From contig NC_066581.1 in the NCBI RefSeq assembly GCF_024323335.1, positions 297,123,536 to 297,187,535 on the forward strand: 64,000 nt of DNA, in the 5' to 3' direction. The number at the start of each line of letters is the position of its first letter. Position 1 is the stretch's first letter. The notes beneath the pieces are model-generated. The model had not been told where the DNA came from. It was given only the letters and a program-made list of their open reading frames with translations, and searched no databases. This stretch comes from Lathyrus oleraceus (taxonomy: Eukaryota; Streptophyta; Magnoliopsida; Fabales; Fabaceae). A program made the position numbers and the translations under genes. Shown piece by piece: positions 46,928 to 58,255 of this stretch.

Positions 46928-49900
46928 TGTCGCATCCGCGAAAAACAACCGGCGGGAAAAGCAAAACAAACAGAGCCGCCACCGTGCGTTATTTATCCCA
47001 AAAGAGGGAAAGGAAACGCTCGAAGTAAACCTGGAAAAGACATGGTCTCGCGACCAGAGAGAGATGGGATCAAGAGTCGGTTATGCGAAGGGAAGGTATT
47101 AGAACCCCTACGCATCCGTCATACTCGACGGGATCCACGCTCGAAAGGATAGAAGAAAGGTTGCTAAACACTGCTCAAAGAATGCAAACACACTGGAATA
47201 AAAACACAGATGGAAAGAAAAGGGAACGGGCTCGCTAGGATATCGCATCCTATGCCTACGTATCTCATCTGGAATGAGAATCAGAGCTACCGTAGTTCGG
47301 CTAACGCACGCCAAACGAAACCACACAGGAAACCGACTGCCAATCGCTGGACTTACGTCAGACTCCACACAAACAGGCAAACCTGGAAACCGAATGCCAA
47401 TCGCTGGACTTACATCAGACTCCGAACCAACAAACACACACAGGAAACCAACTTCCAATCGCTGGACTTACGTCAGACTCCGCACAGACAAACAAGACAC
47501 AGGAAACCAACTGCCAATCGCTGGACTTACATCAGACTCCAAGCAAACAAGAGGTTAACCGGACGCTGAGTCGTCAAAAGCAACAAAAAAGTTGAACAAA
47601 CAAGATAACAGGGAGTCTGGTACTCGAGCCTCCTAGCCGTCAAACAAACACACACAAAAAAAGGAAAAGGGTGCCCGGAGAGATCTCGCACGATCTCCTG
47701 CCTACGTACCTCATCTGGTATGAGGATCAGGGCAACGTAGTTCCCCTATATAGGGAAAAGGGACTAGCCTAACCAGATACAAAGGGAGACACAAACTACT
47801 AGGGAGACTACGACTCGAGCCTAGAAGTTGTCATGCGTACGATCCATATGTTAAGGTTTCTATCTAACTTGCACAGGAAGCAAGCTATCCTAAACAGCAC
47901 AGGCAAGCAAAAGCACAAAAGCAAGCACACACACTATATACAAACAGATGGGCTCATACAAGGTTAGGCTGTGAAACACAAGCCAACTGGAATCGGGTGT
48001 AGTTAGCTCTTAACCCTAACATTGAGAGTTAGGGTGAAGCAGATGAAATGGGAAGTGAGGGTAAGACCTCACAGCTCTTATCCCTGGCCTGGGAGAGCTT
48101 CAGACAAATAAAAGTGTGGGAGTTCAGAATGGAGGAACTCTTCTCCACATGACTGACACAACATGATCCTGGGTTATTATCCATAATGCATCAACACAAT
48201 GGTGTGAGCTAGGTGAATGACACAACTGAATAGCAGGAGATGGATTACACATCTCTTTTATCTGCCCATTGCCTCCTAAGAGGACTTTTCCTGCTTGGCA
48301 CAAAGATAAACAAACACAAGCATTGCCTCTTAAGGAGGACTTCAGACAGGTGCCTGCCCACATAACAGAACAGGTCTTCCAGACTACATGAAGTCAAAAG
48401 AATTATACCTCAGTGGTTAAGCACCCAAGCAAAGCAAAGTTCACAATGAACTTAAAGCAACTTAAGTACCTGTGAAAAAATCTAAACCAATCAGTCCAAC
48501 TATACAGGCAAACAAACAACAGTTAATCATACAGACAGACAATGTTCACAATGTGCAAGTCACAAAGCAAACTCAAAAGAGCTAACATCAACCTACAAAA
48601 CACACAAGTGTTAGTAATCAAGAGCAAACATCAATGCTCAAGTGATGAAGCAACATTAACCATGGAACTTGGATGTTCAACCTGAAATCAAAGCTCAAAT
48701 GTGAGAGGCAAACCACTAGGTCAAAGCCTAGGGTCAAAGATGGAGAAAAAATTCAAAACAGAAGCTGAAATTTAACATGAATCAACTTCAAACACATCTT
48801 GAAACATTCCAAAAGGTCTCGTATCAATATCATTAACCAAAAGCATTTCATGATCAATTGAAGTTCAAGGCAATTTCAAAGCTCAAATGTGACCAACCAG
48901 AATGAAAAATCTCAATTAAATCAGAAAGGATTCAAATAATTCCAACAAAATTCATGAGCAATCACAACATTCATAATATGCATCACACAAAAAATCAGGA
49001 CAATTGGAGATCATTTGGCATGGCAAAAACATCATATAAGTTGAGTAAGCAAAGGTGTGACCCAAATTGTCACACCAACTTAGAACAATCATAAAACAGA
49101 AATGACAATTGATAAAAATACCAAATCAACACCAAAATGTCAAGCAATGTGTCTAGTTTCATCATGCAAAATTTCAGAATCATTGGATCAAAGACCAGCA
49201 TTTCACAAATATATAAGCATAGCAAGGTCAAATAAGCATACATGTTCAAACATCCTAGCACCAAAAAACTATCTAGCCAAGCACAACTTGTGAAAATATG
49301 ATGATAAAAAACTAGAGAGAATCAGGATCATAATGCAAAAAATTGGGATGAATTAGGATGAATTTTGCATTTGTTATGATTTTTTAAAGATGAGGAAAAA
49401 ATAAAAAAAATGATATGAAGCATGGTATATGAAATAAGGAGGGAAAATGGAAAACATGAAAGCATTTTGAAATTGTGTTGTAGCCAAGGATCGAACCCGG
49501 CTCAAGTTTGAATATGCTGGCGCGCCAAGTGAAATGATGCATTTCACTTAAGCTTATGTGGCAAGGCAAACGAATCTGAGCCAATCATCTTGCCAAGCGC
49601 GCGCCTACATGGACCAATACATGACCTTGCCCTAACTAACACATGCAAACACAGGAAACCGTTCTCTATGGATTAAAACCGTTGCCTAAGCCAGAAACTC
49701 ATCTTCTTCATCGCGCATGCATGAACAGTGACAAATCATCAAGAACACCAAGAACAAATGTTCCAGAATTTAAAATTAAGGACATCATTGTGTAGATCCT
49801 CCAACATAGATCAAAGATTCATGCATAGCTAAGCTTAACTCAAAGTAACAAGATCAAATCGAAGCAATCATCATTCATGCATGGAACTTTAAATCGACCT

Positions 49901-51620
49901 AACTCACTCAATAGTGCATGGAATTTCATGATTCAAAGCTCAGAGTGATCAGCATAAAGAGATCTACAATATTATCACAATAATTTTGAGAAATAAGAGA
50001 ATCGATTCATAACCTCTTGAAGAGCAGAACTGGAAATCGCGAGCTACAGGCCTTGGCAATGCTTTACAGTTTCTCTATAATGATTATTGAGGTGATTGGA
50101 AGGAAGATTGAGGCTCAATTGTGCTTGCATTCACCAAAATCTGAAATTACCATTGTTGCTTCAAGCTTGGTGTATGCTTCAATCTTGCACTGTTTGCTTC
50201 AGTTCCACGTGTAAATCTCCTCAATAACACCTCAGGATCAAGAATCAAACAAGAGAATTGGCTTGGATGTGAAGAAATTTGAAGAAAATTTGAGAGAAAA
50301 ATTGATGAATTTGGGATCTAGATCTGAAAAATAAGTTGTTTTTCCTGAAAAACAGTTAGGGTTTATGCTTATATAGGTCATGTTAATCACTCTTTAATCA
50401 TGCTTAAGCCACTTGTTAATGAAATTAACCAAAAATGAGGTGTAGGTGCAAATGTGATCTTTCACCCTATGCATGAAAATGCATGTATGAACAGTACACG
50501 AAATTGGCTCATTTCCACTTAAAATCTGATTTTGGAGCCAATGGCAATGATAAAATGTTTAAACAATGCACCAAATTTGAATTTCATGATTTCCCTCCAA
50601 AAACCCAATGAATTACCAAATGATCATGTGATGATAATTCATGTAATGTGATGCATGATTTGGAAATTAGAGTTCAAAAGAAGAACAATGCAAAAAGAGC
50701 CATCAATTTTGGAGCTTTGGTTGAGAAGTTATGGCCATTTGAAGTTCCATACACACTTTGCCATGCTTTGATCATATCTCCTTAACCACACATGAGAAAT
50801 CCTTGATCTTGGACTTTTTGGAAATGGGAGAGAAAGATCTTCAACTTTCATGTTGGACAAAATTTCATTTGAAGCTTTCTTGATGATGTAATATTAAGTT
50901 GAAGTTGGTCTAAAACCTTTCCATTTTTGGAAAGTTCAAATTACAGGTCACTTGCTATTTTTGGAAAGTCTTGATCTGACTTCAAATTCTTCAATGTTGA
51001 TGTTTGAAATGTCAAATGAGACTTGTTTGAACATGAATGAGGCATCTCTAACCATTTCCCACCTCCAAATCCACAGTTGACTTGGCAGTTGACATACAAT
51101 TGACTTGATCATGCACAGATGATTTTGAGCCTCAACCACTTGATGAAATGGCTCAAAAATAAAACCCTAGCTTACACAAGCTCCACATAATAACCATATG
51201 ATGATCTCCTTCTCAAGAAAGACCTCATCTCCTTGAGAAACCCTGCCTATTAGAATGCAACTGATTAGGGTTGACCAGAGGTCAAAACCCTAATCCCAAG
51301 GCACATGATCAGGCACAATGAACCTCTTGGTGATGATAAAACCATGATGATGGTGATATACTCTGGCAAATAAGATAACACTCATCCTCCTTGAGGAACC
51401 AATAAACCCTAATTGAAGCACAAACCTCAGATGATTAGTGATCAATTTATGAGACCCTCAGGCTTGAATCTTTTAACCTCTCTATCTTCTGAGAAAGACC
51501 TAGGAGGATGACTTGCTCATTTCACATGATATGCAAAGATGTAATGCCTAATGTCCTAAAAATGAGATGCAATATGCTAAGCTAGTCCCAAGAGAGGAGG
51601 GCAAATTTTTAGGTGTTACA
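46928..51620 (-). repeat. 5' LTR of Ogre W (4,693 bp)
   Basis: Same length as 29127-33819 with about 60 scattered substitutions by hand count. TATA-like CCTATATAAGC at 50367-50377, tandem repeat at 47327-47540, hairpins at 47263-47279 and 47709-47725, and a primer-site-like copy with one change at 46971-46981. Confidence 0.96.
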
Positions 51621-51625
51621 GTATG
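51621..51625. repeat. Target-site duplication GTATG, right of W
   Basis: Matches 29122-29126. Confidence 0.95.
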
Positions 51626-52021
51626 CAGTGGATGCGACGTCCGTGCGAGTCATTTTCTTTTGACCCTTCTTTTAGTAAGTAGTACATTAGATAAACATAC
51701 ACATTTTTCTCATCCCTTCAATCATGTTTGCACAAATAATTTTTCACAAAAACAACAACCTTTGCAACAAATGTGAAAAGGGCTCCCTAGGAGTACCTAG
51801 GATGCTTTGGGTGCCTAATACCTTCCCATTGCATAACCAACCCCCTTACCCAGATCTCTGACATTTTTACTAGTTTTTGATTCGATAAAACTTTTAGGTT
51901 TTTGTTCGCTTTCTAACCATTCCTTTGGATAAATAGAAGTGCGGTGGCGACTCGACTTGTATGATTTACCTTGGATTTAGTCAATATCTCTAATGGTAAC
52001 GAATACCCCGCTACAGAAAAG

Positions 52022-52039
52022 TGGCGACTCTGCTGGGGA
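52022..52039 (+). promoter_or_regulatory. Primer-binding site of Z (tRNA-Arg type)
   Basis: TGGCGACTCTGCTGGGGA, six bases after the LTR end at 52015. Confidence 0.9.
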
Positions 52040-52938
52040 CGTGTGATCCTGGTGGGTTTTGCCTACTTTTCATATTTGTTGTATTGTATTGTATATTTTT
52101 TTTGTGACATATTTTTGTGCAATTTGGGATTACTGTATTGTATGTAATGATTGAATTTCTTGAATATTAATTCCTTTAATGCTTGGTGATCTTTGTGAGA
52201 TGAGTTCTATACCCGAACTCGAGTGCACTTAGGATAGGAGAATGGCATAGTCTTGTCGACTTGTGTGGAGTTATTCCTTAGCAAGTTGACTTACAAGCTC
52301 ATTCACTTGGTGGAGGTTATGTTGGGATCAATAATGTCACACAAGTAAGTTGTGGTTAGACATTACTCTTTCCAATATAGACCTTAGAAGCCAAGGACCT
52401 TAGTTTACCAAACCCATCTTGGCCTATTCGTAGGATGTAGTGCGAAAGTCGTTCAAGTGTAAGATTTGATACGATTGTTACGTGATACTACACTCATAAG
52501 AGTCTCTCTTGAGAATATTTTTGGAATACGAGTAGTCATTTCTCCGATAATACCCAAAGATGGGATGATGACTATGGGAACCTTTTGTAGAACATGTTTG
52601 GCAGGTTTAAACCTTAGTACACTCCCTTTGGGTGGTTCTTAACCTAAACTCCATGCTCGTGACTTGCAACAAACCCTTGATTCATGGTTGATCCGTTCAG
52701 GTATCCTTAATATCAATGGAACTTGGGTGTTGATAAGGTGTAAACCATAATCCACCAAAATGGATGGTTGATATTAAGGATAACATGATCCATCCCATGA
52801 CCTTTGTTTGGTGTGCTTTGCTTGATCCTTGAGTGTGATTGTTGCATTCATGCATTCATGCACCCATTTGCATTCATATCATCAAATAATAAGAAAATTT
52901 TCAAGGAACTTAAGGGGTTTATTTGCAAATCTTCAGAC
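52040..52938 (+). other. Leader of Z
   Basis: About 900 bp, noncoding, collinear with the Y leader. TTGCAAATCTTCAG lies directly before the ORF1 ATG and could be a splice acceptor. Confidence 0.7.
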
Positions 52939-54390
52939 ATGGAAAGACAAAGAAGGAATACAAAGAAGTACAGTTTCAGACAACCAGACTTGAAAGAGTT
53001 AAGGAATTTGACATACTATGTATTAGATCCTTTGGGTTTCAAGGCTCGTTTTAGGAAGCTTCTTCCTCTTCTGACTACTCAGGTGGATGAAGGATTGGTG
53101 AGTGTATTGGTTTAGTTTTATGATCACTTGTACCGTTGCTTCACGTTTCCGGATTTCCAGCTTTTGCCTACCCTTGAGGAGTATGCTTACCTTGTGGGTA
53201 TACCTATTCTAGACCAGTTTTCGTTCAGTGGCTTGGAGAGTATTCCTACTTCTCAAGAGATAGCTGACATGTTACACATAGATGAATCTCTGGTTGGTGC
53301 TCATATGACTACCAAAGGTGGAATTCAAGGTCTCCCTTCTGAGTTCCTCATTGCTCAAGCTACTATATATGGGAAGGCCATGAGTGAGGATGCCTTTGAA
53401 GCCATATTTGTACTTCTCATCTATGGACTAGTGTTATTCCCCAACATCGACGAGTTTGTGGATGTGAACGCTATTAGGATTTTCTCTAATCTTAATCCCG
53501 TTCCGACTCTGTTGGGCGATACCTACTTCTCTTTGCATATGAGGAATACAAAGGGTGGTGGCGCCATTGTGTGTTGTTTGCCGCTGTTGTATAAGTGGTT
53601 TATTTCTCACTTACCTCAAACGGTCGCTTTCAAGGAGAACAAGGAATGTCTACGGTGGTCCACGAGACTTATGTCTCTCACTAATGATGATATCTCTTGG
53701 TACAACCGTGTGTATGATGGTGTGCAGATTATTGACTCTTGTGGTGAATTCTCCAATGTACCTCTTCTTGGTACATGTGGTGGGATTAACTACAACCCTG
53801 TTTTGGCACGTCGGCAGCTTGGGTTCCCCCTAAAGGATAAACCCAATAACATTCTGTTAGAGGGTGTATTCTTTCAGGATGGTAAAGATCCCCAAGGCTT
53901 GAAAGCTAGGATGGTCCGCGCTTGGCGCAAGATTCATAGGAAAGGAAGGAAAGAGTTGGGTCCTAAGAATTACATCGCTTTGGAGCCTTACACTGTTTGG
54001 GTTAGGAAGAGGGCGTCTGAGTATCTCAGGCCTTACGAGTATCCGAGACCTACACCTATGATTATGGCTGGGCCTTCAACCCTCCCTAATCAAGGAGTAG
54101 AGGAGTTGAGAGACGAAGACCGTTCACGTGCCTGGATCCGTGAACGTGAAAAGTTACTTCAGCAGATTAAGGAGAAGGATGCGTTGATTGAGTTTCTTGA
54201 GCATCAGGTTATTGATGACCCTGATGATGTATGGACTTCTCTACTTCCTCAGTCTTCTAAGTTCTGGAAGAGGAGGTATGATCGACTCGCCAAAGAGAAG
54301 GCCGATATGGAGGCAGCCTACGAGAGGGAGGTGAAGAGGCTTCGCGCATCTTATCTTCTTGTGTCCCGAGCTTTAGATGATTGTTTCTAG
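52939..54390 (+). pseudogene. Ogre ORF1 (DUF7745-like), Z, one in-frame TAG
   Basis: Starts MERQRRNTKKYSFRQ and runs 483 codons with a single TAG at 53113-53115 (SVLV then FYDHLYRCF; copy Y has Gln here). Domain text: FTFPDFQLLPTLEEYAYLVG, FSGLESIP, EDAFEAIFVLLIYGLVLFPN, VDVNAIRIF, PTLLGDTYFSLHMRN, LYKWFISHLPQT, GGINYNPVLARRQLGFPL. The last about 130 residues are charged and coiled-coil-like (REREKLLQQIKEKDALIEF). This is the best-preserved ORF1 in the window. No catalytic motif is apparent. Its conservation in Y, W and Z, and as a C-terminal piece in X, indicates a role in the element's life cycle. Confidence 0.88.
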
Positions 54391-54628
54391 GGATCCATAA
54401 GACGATTATTTTCCTTTTCTCTTGTATATGATTGAAGATGTTGCACTTCTTTTCCCTGATATTATTTGATGAGATATTTCCATATGTGATAAAATGCTTA
54501 ATATTTCAAGAATTTGCAAATAAAACTCTAAAGTTCCTTAAAAAAAACAAATCATATGCACAAGCATTGCATGCATCATATGCATAAGCAGGTTTTGTTT
54601 CCAGCCCCTTGCCCTGTGGTTTAACTCT
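54391..54628 (+). other. ORF1-gag spacer of Z
   Basis: AT-rich and noncoding. It leads to TTTATTTTGAAG immediately before the conserved gag start, a possible splice acceptor. Confidence 0.6.
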
Positions 54629-57600
54629 GTGTCCTTCATTTATTTTGAAGACAAGCTGACTCACCAGTACTACACTAGAGCCAACATTTCAAGACTGATG
54701 GATCACTTAGAACAAGAGAACCGTGAGCTGAAAGAGGAAGTGGCCAGATTGACTGCCCTAATGGAGTCACTCATGGCTGCCCAGAGCCAGTCTTCTTCGA
54801 CACCTTCAACTCCTCCCCAGAGGATAGTTATCTCCGAGATTGTCTCCTCTACTGTGCCCGCTGCCAGTGCACACTTTGTTCCAACAGCCATGCCAATCGG
54901 GTTCCCGTGGGGGATGCCTCCCAATTTCATGCCTGAGGGTCCTGTGCCCACCTTTGCTTCTCTGCCGGCATCTAGCCCGATCCTTGTCGTTCCTCCTCCT
55001 GTCGTGCATACTTTGCCCAGGGTAGACGACACCATCTATCATTCTGAGCCGTCTGAGGGTCCATATGTTTATGAGAAGATGGATGCTATGAACGATCAAT
55101 TTCTTGAGCTTCGCAAGGAATTGAAAACTCTTAGAGGGAAGGATCTTTTCGGCAAGTCTCCTGCCGAACTCTGCTTGGTTCCAAATGTGAAGATCCCTGT
55201 GAAATTCAAGGTCCCTGATTTTGAAAAGTACAAAGGAAATACTTGTCCTCTCAGCCACCTGGTCATGTATGCCAGGAAGATGTCGACTCAAACCGATAAT
55301 GACCAACTACCCATCCACTACTTTCAGGACAGTCTGTCCGGTGCCGCTTTGCGTTGGTACATGGGTTTAGACAGCGCGAACATCCGATCCTTCAATGATC
55401 TCGGCGAAGCCTTCGTCAAGCAGTACAAGTACAACGTGGATATGGCTCCCGATAGAGATCAATTGAGAGCCATGTCCCAGAAGGATAAAGAAACATTTAA
55501 GGAGTACGCCTAGAGGTGGCGAGAGGTGGCAGCACAGATCGTGCCTCCGCTAGAAGAGAAAGAGATGACTAAGATCTTTTTGAAGACTTTAAGTTCTTTT
55601 TATTATGAGCGGATGATTGCTAGCGCTCCTTCTGACTTCACCGAGATGGTGAATATGGGGATGCGTCTAAAAGAAGGGGTCCGTGAAGGACGGTTAACCA
55701 GAGAAGAAGGCTCTTCTGCCAAACGTTATGGGGCGTTTGCAAAGAAGAAAGATGGAGAGGCACATGCTGTGATCTCCCATGAGAAACCAAGAAGACCCTC
55801 TGTGAGGAGGAAGACTGTGTGTCCCGCCAGTAACCAGCACCAGGTGGCTCATATAGCACCTGTTTTCAGAGACAATCAACAGTATCAGCAACATAGTAAC
55901 AATTAGCAACCACATCCGCAATATCAGCAACAACAGCACCGACCGCAGCAGCAGGCCTACCAGCCTCGAAACAGTAATCAAACCAGCACGAGTTACGAGA
56001 GGAAAAGGGTCACCTTCGATCCTATTCCTATGACGTACGTAGAGTTATATCCCTCTTTGATAGAAAGGAAGCTGATTACTCCGAGAGACCCACCGGCTAT
56101 ACCTGCTAACCCCCAGTGGTGGTATAAGCCTGAGTTACATTGTGTTTACCATTCTGGTGCTCCCGGCCACGACGTGGAGAATTGTTACCCTTTGAAGACC
56201 AAGGTTCAAGACCTTGTGAGGTGTGGTATTCTATGTTTTGAGGACGTAGGCCCTAATGTGAAGAAGAACCCATTGCCCGAACATGGGAAATCTGTCAACA
56301 TGGTCCAGGGTTTCCCTGGAAAATACAAGGTCAAATATGTCAGTCATATTCAACAGTCTCTGGTCCAGATGCATCATTTGATATATGACTACAGTCATTA
56401 TGAGCATGACCATGATAGATGCCGAGTCTGCTCTGTTAACCGATTGGGTTGTTGCCAGGTGCGCAAGGATGTTCAGGAAATGTTGGACGAAGGAGTCATT
56501 GAGATCCTTCAAAACAGGAATGTTGATGAAAATGAGCCTGAGGTCAATGTGATCTCCCCAGTGTTCCGGATACCCGAGCCTGTTATTATCAAGTACAATG
56601 GTAGCAAGCAGAAGGCTTCTCCCGCTCTGATCATTAAGTCTGCTGGTCCTGTGCCTTACTCCTCTGAAAAGGCAGTTCCCTATCGCTACAACGTCGTAGT
56701 AGTAGAGAATGGGAAAGAGGTGTCCTTGCCCTCTTCTTCTGTTGTGAATATTGCCGATGTTAGCGGTTTGACCCGTAGTGGCCGTGTATTTTCAGCACCG
56801 TCGAAGCCTCAAATTAATGCTGATTTTGTTGAACGCCCGATCGGGAACGCTGTGAATTCTCCGAATCCGGCACTTGCTGTTAAGCCCTCCTCCGTACTGA
56901 AAACTCCTACTTCTGTTGGCCCGAGTGGCAATGTGAAAGAAGACTGTGATGAGATGTTGAGACTCATCAAAAGGAGCGAGTACAATGTTGTAGACCAACT
57001 TCTACAAACGCCATCCAAAATATATGTGTTATCCTTACTCTTAAATTCAGAACCACACCGAGAGGCTCTGCAGAAGGTGTTGGATGTGGCATATGTGGAT
57101 CACGATGTCACTTTGGAGCAATTCGATAGCATTGTCGCAAACATTACTGCTTGTAACAACCTGAGTTTTTGTGACTCTGATCTCCCTGAGGAGGGAAGAG
57201 ACCACAACTTGGCATTACATATATCTATGGGTTGTAGAGACGAAGCCATGTCCAATGTGTTGGTGGACACCGGGTCATCATTGAACGTATTGCCAAAGTC
57301 CACTCTCTCAAAGCTATCATATCAAGGGCCTCCCATGAGGCAGAGTGGAGTAGTTGTGAAGGCTTTCGATGGGTCTCGCAAAACTGTGATTGGGGAAGTT
57401 GATCTCCCAATCAAGATCGGACCAAGTGATTTTCAGATTACCTTCCAGGTTATGGACATTCACCCATCGTATAGTTGTCTCTTAGGCAGACCATGGATTC
57501 ACGAGGCAGACGCCGTGACGTCCACCCTACACCAGAAATTGAAATTCGTGAAGAACAAGAAACTGGTGGTGGTAGGGGGAGAAAGGGCTCTCCTGGTTAG

Positions 57601-57993
57601 CCATTTGTCTTCCTCCTCTTATATAGATGCTGAGGTTGAAATTGGAACTCCTTTCCAAGCGTTATCTATTGTTGAGCCTATTGAGAAAAGAGCTCCTTCA
57701 TTTGCTTCCAACAAAGATGCAAAGCTGGCCATTAAGCGTGGTGCAACCACTGGTTTAGGAAAAATGATTGAGTTAGAAGACAACGAGTCCCGGGCTGGCA
57801 TAGGTTTTTCTTCTGGTACTTTCAACAAGCAAGGGTTATTCAAGAGTGGAGGTTTCATCCACACTGGTCTAGATGAGGAGGCTGTTGCCGTTTTAGAAGA
57901 AGATACAAAGGATTCTGGCAATTTCATCATCCCTGGAGGGGTCTGCAACAATTGGGTCGCTGTGGATATTCCAACAGTTGTCCATAAGTCAAC
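54629..57993 (+). pseudogene. gag-pro: Ogre gag-protease (Z), two in-frame TAG
   Basis: One frame throughout. N-terminal DKLTHQYYTRANISRLMDHL coiled coil, Pro/Ser-rich linker, capsid (KYKGNTCPLSHLVMY, IHYFQDSLSGAALRWYM, KQYKYNVDMAPDRDQL), Gln-rich linker, zinc-like CVYHSGAPGHDVENC, a second Cys/His-rich patch (HYEHDHDRCRVCSVNRLGCC), then protease LVDTGSSLNVLPKSTL (Asp at 57266-57268) and YSCLLGRPWIHEADA. TAG at 55511-55513 (EYA then RWRE) and 55904-55906 (HSNN then QPHPQ), the first where copy X has Gln. The unspliced stop TAA is at 57995. The predicted donor inside ACG TAA would remove it. Confidence 0.92.
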
Positions 57994-58255
57994 GTAATAA
58001 TCACTTTGTTTAAAAACCCTTCTCCCATGCCAAAAGGAGGAGTGATAACATTGTTGGCGCATAAGTACAATGATATTTTCATTCAATAAATTCATGTTAA
58101 ATGTTTATTTTTCCCATTTATTTTCCCTTTTTTTTTGCATGAAATTGGTGATCACATAAAACCCTAAAAAATAAAATAAAATCAATCTTCTCATCTGCAT
58201 AATGATTTGCCTTGTTTGAATTCTAAATCTTTTCACATCCAAAATCATTATGCAG
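57994..58255 (+). other. Predicted protease-RT intron of Z (262 nt)
   Basis: Donor AC|GTAATA at 57994, polypyrimidine tract around 58110-58138, acceptor ATTATGCAG ending at 58255. Exon 1 ends two bases into a codon and exon 2 begins G TTG ATT, so the frame is restored, exactly as in W. Confidence 0.75.

Larger units (their letters stand above)
29127..51620 (-). mobile_element. Full-length Ogre retrotransposon W (22.5 kb)
   Basis: Two LTRs of 4,693 bp each, GTATG duplication, tRNA-Arg-type primer site next to the right (5') LTR, purine tract next to the left (3') LTR, and a 13.1-kb minus-strand interior with ORF1, gag-pro, intron, RT-RNaseH-second RNaseH-integrase and a repeat-rich 3' region. 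Size, long LTRs, ORF1, intron and double RNase H are diagnostic of Ogre (Ty3/gypsy, Tat). By hand I count about 60 LTR differences, roughly 1.3 percent. All main ORFs carry stops, so W is now inactive. Confidence 0.97.
27464..52015 (+). repeat. 5' LTR of Z, split by W
   Basis: The LTR proper is 27464-29126 plus 51626-52015, about 2.05 kb. It is far shorter than the LTRs of V, W and Y. The right LTR (558 bp) matches only its first roughly 325 bp and last roughly 235 bp. Confidence 0.9.
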
